DNA from: Gp6-AA40 sp035571515
GTDB taxonomy: Bacteria; Acidobacteriota; Vicinamibacteria; Vicinamibacterales; UBA2999
Assembly (NCBI GenBank): GCA_035571515.1
Contig: DATNCQ010000214.1
Location: 199,672 to 263,671, forward strand
Reading direction: 5' to 3'
DNA: 64,000 bases
In this document: one piece after another, positions 29,850-37,006 of the stretch
How the letters are laid out: each line of letters starts with the position of its first letter
How positions within the stretch are numbered: the first letter of the stretch is position 1
The notes under the pieces: generated by a model
Told to the model about the DNA's origin: nothing
Databases searched by the model: none
The model's input: only the letters and a program-made list of their open reading frames with translations
Program-made: the position numbers and the translations under genes

Positions 29850-30437
29850 ATGCATACGAATCATGCACGGGCGGTCATTCTTATAGGGTTCTTCATGCTG
29901 CTCGCGGCGGCGACGCCGTCGCGCGCGCAGGGGTTCATCAGCCCGCTCATCGGCTACGACTTCGGCGGCAACTCCGGCTGCCCGGAGATCAGCGGCTGCG
30001 AAGACAAGCGGATGAATTTCGGCGTGGCGATTGGCAGCATGGGCGCGGTGCTGGGGTTCGAAGAGGAGCTGGCGGACGCGAAGAACTTTTTCGGCAGCGT
30101 CGGTACGCAGTCGTCGAGCGTCATCACGCTGATGTCGAACATCATGATCGTGCCCAGGCTGGGCCCGGTGCATCCGTACGTGCTCGGCGGGCTCGGGCTG
30201 ATGAAGACGCACGTCGAGTTCACCCGCGCCGACGTGCTCTCACTCTCCAACAACAGCCTCGCATGGGACCTCGGCGGGGGCGTGACCGTCCTCTTCTCGC
30301 AGCACGTCGGCATCCGCGGCGATATCCGCCATTTCCACTCCACGGAGTCGTTCGCGATTCCGTTCCTCGGCACGACGCCGACGGACGAGAAGCTGACGTT
30401 CGGCCGCGCGGCCGCCGCGCTGGTGCTGGCCTTCTGA
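29850..30437 (+). CDS. Small outer-membrane beta-barrel protein
   Basis: A 195-residue protein with a signal peptide ending PSRAQ. The mature part alternates polar and hydrophobic residues in short strands (FISPLIGYDFGG, MNFGVAIGSM, VHPYVLGGLGLMKTHVEF, WDLGGGVTVLFSQHVGIRGDIRHF) and ends KLTFGRAAAALVLAF with the terminal aromatic residue usual for outer-membrane barrels. It fits the OmpA-like or Opa-like eight-strand size. Two close cysteines (GCPEISGC) may form a loop disulphide. The ATG sits behind AGCGAGG. Ligand and role unknown. Confidence 0.78.
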   Translation: MHTNHARAVILIGFFMLLAAATPSRAQGFISPLIGYDFGGNSGCPEISGCEDKRMNFGVAIGSMGAVLGFEEELADAKNFFGSVGTQSSSVITLMSNIMIVPRLGPVHPYVLGGLGLMKTHVEFTRADVLSLSNNSLAWDLGGGVTVLFSQHVGIRGDIRHFHSTESFAIPFLGTTPTDEKLTFGRAAAALVLAF

Positions 30438-30495
30438 ATCCGGCGACGAAGACACTCGACCTCAGCCGGGCAGCCGCGACACCTCGCTGCGGCGA

Positions 30496-30915
30496 TCAGC
30501 GCGGCAACAGGGTGACGCGCTCAACGGTTCGTTTCGATTTGAGGATGCGCGTGCCGAACACGACGTCCCGATAGCCTTCGGCGCGCACCTCGATCCGGTG
30601 TCCGCCGGGGGCCAGCCTCGCGTGCGGCGAGACGCCGTCGAACTGTTCCGAGTGCCCGGCATAGACGCCGTCGACGTATACCTCCGCGTCCGCGGGCACG
30701 ACTTCCAGAAGAAGCCGTCCCGATTTTCCCAGGGCCATCACGTACGGAACGACGTCCACCGATGCTCCGGGCGTGCACGAGCGCGAGAGCGCGCACGTGC
30801 CGGGCGTGAGCGGCGGTTTATGTCCTGCCGGACCGGAGGATGCCTGCGCGGCGGCGCCTGGACCGAGCGCGACCGCGAACACGCCGCCGGCCACGAGCAC
30901 TGAAAATCTGGTCAT
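30496..30915 (-). CDS. PEGA-domain exported protein
   Basis: A 139-residue secreted protein with an excellent ribosome site (AAGGAGG, 5 bases before the ATG at 30915). After the signal peptide (to ~25) a short linker with two cysteines leads to a PEGA-type beta repeat: GRLLLEVVPADAEVYVDGVY through LAPGGHRIEVRAEGYRDV. PEGA domains occur in envelope proteins and at the C-terminus of bacterial Ser/Thr kinases. It is divergent from the ECF sigma gene, and the gap between them contains one of the three copies of the 28-base motif, suggesting control by that factor. Confidence 0.83.
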   Translation of the reverse strand: MTRFSVLVAGGVFAVALGPGAAAQASSGPAGHKPPLTPGTCALSRSCTPGASVDVVPYVMALGKSGRLLLEVVPADAEVYVDGVYAGHSEQFDGVSPHARLAPGGHRIEVRAEGYRDVVFGTRILKSKRTVERVTLLPR

Positions 30916-30967
30916 CTGAGCCTCCTTCGGTTGCCGTGTGATACCGTGATTTCCGGCTTCCCTTCTC

Positions 30968-30995
30968 AACGCGACAACCGGCGGTAAACCCCGCA
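30968..30995 (-). promoter_or_regulatory. 28-base motif, copy 1 (candidate ECF promoter)
   Basis: Read on the minus strand it starts TGCGGGGTTT and ends GGTTGTCGCGTT. The same 28-base layout occurs at 39509 and 41729, each time upstream of a minus-strand gene. Here it lies 52 bases before the PEGA gene and 20 bases before the ECF gene on the other strand, so either could be controlled. Confidence 0.65.
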
Positions 30996-31015
30996 CTCGA
31001 AATGGTGGCCATTCG

Positions 31016-31561
31016 ATGTCTGCGACCAGGCGACCGGACCCGGCTCCCGACCTGTTTCCCCTGATGTACGGCGAACTGCGCCGCGTCGCGGGGCGCTACC
31101 TGGGACGCGAGCGCGTCAACCACACGCTCCAGCCGACGGCACTGGTGAACGAAGCCTGGCTGCGCATGCAGAAGGAGCGCGGCCTGGCGTCGAAGGGACG
31201 CACGCAGGGGCTGGCGCTCGCCGCGCAGGCGATGCGCCGCCTGCTCGTCGATCACGGCCGCCACCAGAAACGCCAGAAGCGCGGCGGCCGCCTCCCTCAC
31301 GTGGAGCTCGACGAGCTCCTGCAGGCGGCGAAGACGTCCGCGGTGCCGGTCGAGGAACTACTCTCGCTCGAGGACGCGCTGACGCGCCTCGAGGCGCTCG
31401 ACCCGCGCGGTGCCGAGGTCGTCTCGCTGCGGTTCTTCTCGGGACTGTCGGTGCCCGAAGTCGCCGAGCACATGGGCGTGTCCGCGCGCACGGTGGAAAG
31501 CGACTGGACACACGCCCGCGCGTGGCTCAAACGCGAGCTCGCAGGGCAGGAATCCTCCTAG
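31016..31561 (+). CDS. ECF sigma factor, Sig-70_X6 (Acidobacteria/Planctomycetes) type
   Basis: A 181-residue sigma factor with regions 2 and 4 only. Region 2 includes LFPLMYGELRRVAGRYLGRE and the family signature TLQPTALVNEAWLRM; region 4 has LDPRGAEVVSLRFFSGLSV and the helix-turn-helix PEVAEHMGVSARTVESDW. These are the marks of the ECF-like group (TIGR02999) found next to Ser/Thr kinases in Solibacter and relatives. No anti-sigma gene is adjacent; a kinase of the usual partner type lies at 41800. It ends one base before the stop of the converging TonB receptor. Its targets may include genes carrying the 28-base motif. Confidence 0.9.
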   Translation: MSATRRPDPAPDLFPLMYGELRRVAGRYLGRERVNHTLQPTALVNEAWLRMQKERGLASKGRTQGLALAAQAMRRLLVDHGRHQKRQKRGGRLPHVELDELLQAAKTSAVPVEELLSLEDALTRLEALDPRGAEVVSLRFFSGLSVPEVAEHMGVSARTVESDWTHARAWLKRELAGQESS

Positions 31562-31562
31562 G

Positions 31563-34409
31563 TTAGAAGGTGAAGACGAGCGCCACGTGGAGACGGCGTG
31601 GCGGCGCAAAGGCATTGCCCGTCCCGAAGAACGGATTCGGCTGTTGGTAGGGGGCGATGTACGGCGGCGTCGGCTGCGACCTGAAATCGAGGAACTGCTG
31701 CGAGTCCGTCGACAGCCGCGGCTGGTTGTCGAACACGTTCAGCAGGCGCATTTCGAGCGACACGTTGACGGGACTGCCCAGCGGCAGCCGGTACGCGCCC
31801 ATCAGATCGAGGTTGGTCCACACCGGGTTGCGGTGGCTACCGGCCGGCTCGAGGTAGTTCATCACCGCGCCAGGCATGTCGCGCGCGCGCGCCGCCCACG
31901 GCGTCCCGCTCTGCACCCGCAGGTAGCCAGACGCCGTCACGCGGCTGGTCGCCGCCACCGATCCAAAGAGCTTGAAGACGTGCGGGCGATCCTCGGCCAG
32001 CGGTCCGTAGCGGTTCGGGTCCTCGACATTGGTCCCCGGCCCGTCCTGGATGAACGACGAGGTGTTGAAGACCGGCGTCGCCGAGTAGTCCACGTCGTAG
32101 TTCCCCTCGAACCGGCTCCAGGTGTAGCTGACGTCGGCCGACCAGCCGTTGAGGAGGCGCCGCCGCAGGTTGGCGGTCAACGCGCGGTAGGTGCGGCGCG
32201 CGTCCGCGAACCGGCAGGCCGCGAACGCCGTGCACGGCAGGTTCGCGGCCACGAACGGTCCGCTCTGGGGCGCCGTCCCGCTGAGACGTGACGGCAGGTC
32301 CTCGATCATGTTCGTCATCTTCCGGGACATGACGAACACCTCCACGCTGTACGTGGCGCGGAACGGGGTCGCATAGCCGAGCACGACTTCATCGGTGTAC
32401 GTCGGACGAATCGCGGGATCGATCAACTTGCCGGTCGTGGACGCCAGCGGTTCGCTCGACAGCACCGCCCCGCCCACGCCGAACACCGTCTGCGTCTGGA
32501 AGAGACGATTGGGTGCGAGGCTGCGTCCCGCCGACTTCTGATCCATGTTGTAGTAGCGACCCCAGTTCGCGTACGCCTTGTCGCTCCTGCCCTTGCGCAC
32601 GTGGTAGCTGACCCCGAGCCGCGGCTGCACCTCGTCGCCAAAGCCAAACCGCAGGAAGTTGCACGTATCGCGCTTCGATTCGTAGACCGCCGCGCCGCCC
32701 TTCAGGAGGATGGTCGCCGGGCAGCCCCGGCTCCCCTTCAGCTTCTCTGAAAACTCGTCGCGGTTGAGCAGCACGCCGAGCGCCATCGACACGCGGTTCG
32801 CGATCGCGATCTCGTCCTGGACGAACACCGAGGAGGTCGTTCCCCGCGAGAGTTGCGACGGCTGCGTGGTGTAGTAGCGCGCGCGCACGGCCGGGACGTC
32901 GTTCTGCGTGATGCTGGCCAGCAGGCCCCACCCGTTCGCCAGTCGGTTGAGCGTCTCTTCCGCGAATTCGACGCCGCCGCCGGCTTTCAGCACGTGACTT
33001 GTCCCGCCGATGTCCATGAAGCGGCTGAAGACGCCGCGCACTTCGTGACGGCGGTAGTTCTGGAGATTGGTGTACTGGTTCCCACCGACCTTGAGATCCG
33101 CCTGCAAGGGATCGTTGTATTGCCCCATCGCCGCGAGCGCCGCCGGGTCGAACGTCGGCAGGTAGCCGAGACTCGTGACCGGCGTGTCCTCGTTGTTCTC
33201 CTTCATGAACAGGTAGCGCACGTTGAGCGAGCTGTGTCCGCCGATGAACGTCGTCCAGTCGGTGCTGGCGATGCGGCTGCCGTTGTCGGTGTTGGTGGCG
33301 ACGCCGGGCGAGGCGTTCGAGTCGAGCAGCGCGTGCTCGACGTTGCTCGGCCGAAAGCGGTAGCCGCCATTCACCTGGTGCCGCGGCGACGGCACCGTGG
33401 TGAGCTTGCCGTACACCTCCTGGCCCGCGCGGACTTCGTCGGGCAAGGGCGTCCCGACCTTGTTCACCCGTCCCCACTTCGTCTGGCGCGAGTGGCGCGC
33501 CGACCCGTAGAAGAAGATGCGGTTGACGAGGACCGGGCCGCCGACTCCCACGCCCGGTCCCGCTTCCGTTGTCAGCTGCGTGTCGCGGAACGCTCCCGGC
33601 CTGATGCCGCGATCGATCAGCTCGCGCGGGAGCGCGTACGCACCGACCAGCTGCTTCGACAGCCAGTCGACGCGGCCGATGCCTGACAAGCGGTTCGAGC
33701 CGCTTCGGCTCACCGCGTTGGTGACCGTTCCGCCGGTGCGCCCGAACTCGGCGCTGATCGCGGCGCGCTTGACGTTGATCTCGGCGATGTCGAGCTCGCT
33801 GACCTCGGTGCTCAGGTAGCCGAACCCGGGATTGGTGATGTTGGCGCCGTCCATCAGGTACGTGTTGTCCTGCCGATCGCCGCCGGCAGCCGGACCAATC
33901 TGGCTGCGGTTGTCGGCGACACCGGGGATCAGCTGGAACAGTCCGCGGTAGGTGCGCTCGATGGGAAGCGCGTTGAACGTCTCGTCCTGGACGTTGAAGC
34001 TGACCTCCACCGAGCGGACGTCCACGATCGGCGTGGCGGCGGTGACCGTCAATTCCTCGGAGACCGTCAGGCCGACGATGAGATCGGCCTGCGTGTCCTT
34101 TCCGACTTCGACGGCCACCAGACGGCGCGCCGCGCCGAGACCCGGCGCGGCCACCTCGATGGTGTACTCGCCGGGCAGCAGGTAATCGAACCGGTACGAA
34201 CCGTTGGCGCCCGTCGCGGTCGCCCGTCCCTCGGCCAGCAGGGCGCCGACAATCGCCACCGACGCGTTGGTGATGGCGTCACCCTTGGGATCGAACACCG
34301 TTCCGGACACGGTGCCGGTCTCGGCAGCGGCCGCCGGGGACACGAGGCCCACCAGCAGGGCGAGGATGGACAGCACACGTGGCACACACCCGCGTCGCGA
34401 AAGCTTCAT
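31563..34409 (-). CDS. TonB-dependent receptor with carboxypeptidase-regulatory-like N-terminal domain
   Basis: A 948-residue outer-membrane receptor. The signal peptide ends PAAAAE, then a CarboxypepD_reg domain (about 32-115: TVSGTVFDPKGDAITNASV, YRFDYLLPGEYTIEV), a plug with FQLIPGVADNRSQIGPAAGG and YLMDGANITNPGFG, and a large barrel ending VALVFTF. It is a distant homologue of the receptors at 19284 and 57161. The gene stands alone in minus orientation between the ECF gene and the PAP2 gene. Ligand not predictable. Confidence 0.92.
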   Translation of the reverse strand: MKLSRRGCVPRVLSILALLVGLVSPAAAAETGTVSGTVFDPKGDAITNASVAIVGALLAEGRATATGANGSYRFDYLLPGEYTIEVAAPGLGAARRLVAVEVGKDTQADLIVGLTVSEELTVTAATPIVDVRSVEVSFNVQDETFNALPIERTYRGLFQLIPGVADNRSQIGPAAGGDRQDNTYLMDGANITNPGFGYLSTEVSELDIAEINVKRAAISAEFGRTGGTVTNAVSRSGSNRLSGIGRVDWLSKQLVGAYALPRELIDRGIRPGAFRDTQLTTEAGPGVGVGGPVLVNRIFFYGSARHSRQTKWGRVNKVGTPLPDEVRAGQEVYGKLTTVPSPRHQVNGGYRFRPSNVEHALLDSNASPGVATNTDNGSRIASTDWTTFIGGHSSLNVRYLFMKENNEDTPVTSLGYLPTFDPAALAAMGQYNDPLQADLKVGGNQYTNLQNYRRHEVRGVFSRFMDIGGTSHVLKAGGGVEFAEETLNRLANGWGLLASITQNDVPAVRARYYTTQPSQLSRGTTSSVFVQDEIAIANRVSMALGVLLNRDEFSEKLKGSRGCPATILLKGGAAVYESKRDTCNFLRFGFGDEVQPRLGVSYHVRKGRSDKAYANWGRYYNMDQKSAGRSLAPNRLFQTQTVFGVGGAVLSSEPLASTTGKLIDPAIRPTYTDEVVLGYATPFRATYSVEVFVMSRKMTNMIEDLPSRLSGTAPQSGPFVAANLPCTAFAACRFADARRTYRALTANLRRRLLNGWSADVSYTWSRFEGNYDVDYSATPVFNTSSFIQDGPGTNVEDPNRYGPLAEDRPHVFKLFGSVAATSRVTASGYLRVQSGTPWAARARDMPGAVMNYLEPAGSHRNPVWTNLDLMGAYRLPLGSPVNVSLEMRLLNVFDNQPRLSTDSQQFLDFRSQPTPPYIAPYQQPNPFFGTGNAFAPPRRLHVALVFTF

Positions 34410-34452
34410 ATGGCGTCAGGGAGACGCCGGATGGTACCACGATGTGAGCGCT

Positions 34453-35223
34453 TTACTTCTTAACCAGCGTGAAAGACGCGCCGCCGCCGCGCGGGACGGT
34501 CATCGGCGCCAGCATCAACTCCCGCCCGTGTCCGACGGGCACCGTCCGGCCGGCGACGATGCCGAGGGCGGCGCCGAACGCCACGTCGCTCAGATAGTGG
34601 CGCTGCGTCTGCACGCGCGAGGCGGCCACGTATGAGGCGACGGCATACGCGGGGATTCCCGCCTTCCAGCCAAAGTGCCGCTGCAGCACGGTCGCCGACG
34701 CGAACGCCATGGCCGTGTGTCCTGACGGAAACGAGAGGCCCGCCCCTTCCGGCCTCTGCCTCCGCGCGGCCTGTTTCAATCCGATGGTGAAGACCTGCGC
34801 CATCAGTTGCGCCTGCACGAGGTCCGCGCCGAGCGCGGCGGCGCACGGCTTGTTCATCGCGCGGCCGATCGCATACGTCGTAAATGCCGCCCCGAGCTGC
34901 AGCGGCGTCCCGCCGAGGGTCGCGCCGGCCTTGAATGCCGCACGCCGTTCGTCCCCGGTCGAGAACGTGCTGTTCACCCGGTTGTCAACCGCGTGCGCGC
35001 CAAGCGCCGCGGCGCCTCCCAGCGCGAGAATGGCTGCCGAGCCCGCCGACGGCACGCGTCCGATGTCGCGCACGGTCCCTGTGAACAGTTGCCGCGTGGA
35101 CCGATCGTTGGTGCACGCGCCTCGCGCGCCGAAGCTGTCCTGCGCGCGGGCCGGGCTGACACTCAGGAAACTTCCCCCCGCCAGCACCAGCACGCCGACC
35201 CATGTCGTGCTCCGTCGTGTCAT
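34453..35223 (-). CDS. PAP2-family phosphatase, exported
   Basis: A 256-residue PAP2 (type 2 phosphatidic acid phosphatase) protein with all three catalytic blocks: K-x6-RP in KQAARRQRPEG, PSGH in LSFPSGHTAMAF, and SR-x5-H-x3-D in SRVQTQRHYLSDVAFG. A signal peptide ends ARAQD and several hydrophobic helices follow. Members remove phosphate from undecaprenyl pyrophosphate or lipids on the periplasmic face. The ribosome site GAGGAG lies inside the end of the upstream gene, 6 bases away, so the two are co-translated; a preceding in-frame TTG is a possible alternative start. Confidence 0.9.
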   Translation of the reverse strand: MTRRSTTWVGVLVLAGGSFLSVSPARAQDSFGARGACTNDRSTRQLFTGTVRDIGRVPSAGSAAILALGGAAALGAHAVDNRVNSTFSTGDERRAAFKAGATLGGTPLQLGAAFTTYAIGRAMNKPCAAALGADLVQAQLMAQVFTIGLKQAARRQRPEGAGLSFPSGHTAMAFASATVLQRHFGWKAGIPAYAVASYVAASRVQTQRHYLSDVAFGAALGIVAGRTVPVGHGRELMLAPMTVPRGGGASFTLVKK

Positions 35224-35229
35224 CAATGA

Positions 35230-36897
35230 TTACTCCTCTGAAATGCGCTCGAACCCGACCCAGCGCCAGCTTCCGTTACGCAACCGGAAGTAGGCGTTCA
35301 CCGGCGCCTGCCACGAGACGTCACCGCCAATCGCGCTGAGCGCGACCTTGATGAACACGCCATCGGCGGCCGGAAGTCCCGCCGGTGCGTGCAGCGCCGT
35401 CATGGTGCCCGTGGTCTCCGCGATGAATGCAGACGTACCCGTCGTGTTGTCGTATGTGGACCACGAGGCACGGTAGCCGCCGGGCGCGCGAGCGACAGCG
35501 GCCTCGACCGCGACGTTGGTCAACGTCAGCGTCCCGTCAGCGTCGAGCACCGGGTCGCTGATCGGGTTGATCGCCGTGAGATACGCGCGCAGGATGGCGT
35601 CGCGCCGCTGGGCCAGTGCGCGCACGAGGAAGTCCTCCGCGTCGCGATCGCCGAGCTCGCCCGTCCGCACCGCCGCGCGCAGCAGGTCGGTCGTCATCGC
35701 CGACAGCTTCCGCGCCGCCCAGAACTGATCGTCGCGTCGCGCGTGCAGAAACGCCTGGTTGGGAACACGCGGTTTCCACAGGTCCGGGTTGAAATCGGTG
35801 TTGTCGTCGCGCAGGCGTCCGACCGCGCTGGCCTCGTAGAAGGAGGACGTCCGACCCTTCGGCGTGTAGAAGCCGAACCCGAGGATCCGCCTCGCCACCT
35901 CTCCCGGTTCGACCAGGCCCTCTTCGCCGGCCCAGTAGTCCGCCGGTCCAACGCCTCCGCTGCCGAGCGCCGAGCCGAAGTCCATCAGGTGGTGCCGCAC
36001 GTAGGCATGACCGTTCTCGGTGACGAGCGTGTCGAGCGAATTGATCGCCTTCGCGTCCACGTGATTCAGCCACGCCGCGAACACGCCGTAGCCGCGGAGC
36101 TCGCGCCGGTCCTCGTGCGCGACCACGTCGTTGGGATCGTCTGGACGCGTGCCGACGAACCGGACGCGGCCGATCGGCTTGCCGGCAACCGCTTTGCTGG
36201 CGACGATGCGATAGGACCCGTCGGCGTCCCGCTCCGCGCGCGAGAGCAGCGCGTCGACGTCGGTGATGCGCAGCGGGCGCGGCGTCCCGTTGACCGGCGT
36301 GAACGTCGCGCCGGCGCCGACCACGAGCTGCTCGCGCCGCAGGTGGGCGATGTGATTCTCGGGCACGTTGTAGCCGAGCGCCCACATCAGCTTCGTCACC
36401 GCGACCTCCGTCCCGGTCGTCATGCCGCGATAACCAGGCGGGTCGAATTTCAGGAACCAGCGCTCGCCCGTGGCGTCCTTCACCGTGAAGCCAGGCGTCA
36501 CGCCGTCGCTCTTCGAGGAGGTGATGGTCCACGCGCCCGCGGCGGGTCCCGCGCTCGTGTCCGGACCGATGGCGATGTCGGTTGCCGTGATCGCGCGCGT
36601 GCCGCCCCTGTTGGTGAACCAGCTCGAGTCGGGCACCTCGTCGATCGTGTTCACGTTGCGCGCGCGAACGGGGCTGGCGATCTTGCCGCCGCGAATGATG
36701 TTCGCCGCCAGGTCGACGAACAGGTTGACCTCCTGCGCCTTGATCGCGGAGGCATCCTGCGTCGCCGGTTCCACCCGGATCGGGTCGTCGTCATAGAAGC
36801 GTTGCGACGTCGCCGACCCGAGCATCGTGGCCGACGCGACCGCGGCCAGCGTGCCGAACGTCACTGCCAGCCTGCGGAACAATGTCGTGGTTCTCAT
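35230..36897 (-). CDS. Exported protein with protein-kinase-like motifs, function unknown
   Basis: A 555-residue protein not recognised as a named family. GGAGG precedes the ATG at 36897. A hydrophobic leader (residues ~8-30) suggests export. The middle reads like a kinase: K150 in ERWFLKFDPP, E164 in TGTEVAVTKL, a catalytic-loop-like H279-V-D281-A-K283-A-I-N286 with the same spacing as HRDLKxxN, and D306-F-G in HHLMDFGSALGSG. The N-terminal half also has DVPDSSWFTNR-like text. If the fold is real it is an exported atypical kinase, as in FAM20- or HipA-like groups. It precedes the PAP2 gene by six bases, so both may act on a phosphorylated envelope component. Confidence 0.7.
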   Translation of the reverse strand: MRTTTLFRRLAVTFGTLAAVASATMLGSATSQRFYDDDPIRVEPATQDASAIKAQEVNLFVDLAANIIRGGKIASPVRARNVNTIDEVPDSSWFTNRGGTRAITATDIAIGPDTSAGPAAGAWTITSSKSDGVTPGFTVKDATGERWFLKFDPPGYRGMTTGTEVAVTKLMWALGYNVPENHIAHLRREQLVVGAGATFTPVNGTPRPLRITDVDALLSRAERDADGSYRIVASKAVAGKPIGRVRFVGTRPDDPNDVVAHEDRRELRGYGVFAAWLNHVDAKAINSLDTLVTENGHAYVRHHLMDFGSALGSGGVGPADYWAGEEGLVEPGEVARRILGFGFYTPKGRTSSFYEASAVGRLRDDNTDFNPDLWKPRVPNQAFLHARRDDQFWAARKLSAMTTDLLRAAVRTGELGDRDAEDFLVRALAQRRDAILRAYLTAINPISDPVLDADGTLTLTNVAVEAAVARAPGGYRASWSTYDNTTGTSAFIAETTGTMTALHAPAGLPAADGVFIKVALSAIGGDVSWQAPVNAYFRLRNGSWRWVGFERISEE

Positions 36898-36936
36898 GTG
36901 CGAATCCTCCGAAGGGAGCACAACGGAAAGCAGATT

Positions 36937-37006
36937 CTTTGTCTTCCTTGCGCGTTGTGGTTCTTCGTGTCTTTGTGGCTTCATGTCTTTGTGCTCTTTT
37001 TCTTCA
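36937..37006. repeat. CTTTGTG-word repeat, related to 4205-4347
   Basis: Tandem words TTCTTTGTC, GTTGTGG, TTCTTCGTG, TCTTTGTGGC, CTTTGTGCTC and TTTTTCTTC run from 36937 into the stop codon of the transporter-barrel gene (37004-37006). The words match those at 4276-4347, but the complementary CACAAAG arm is mostly missing here. Confidence 0.6.
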
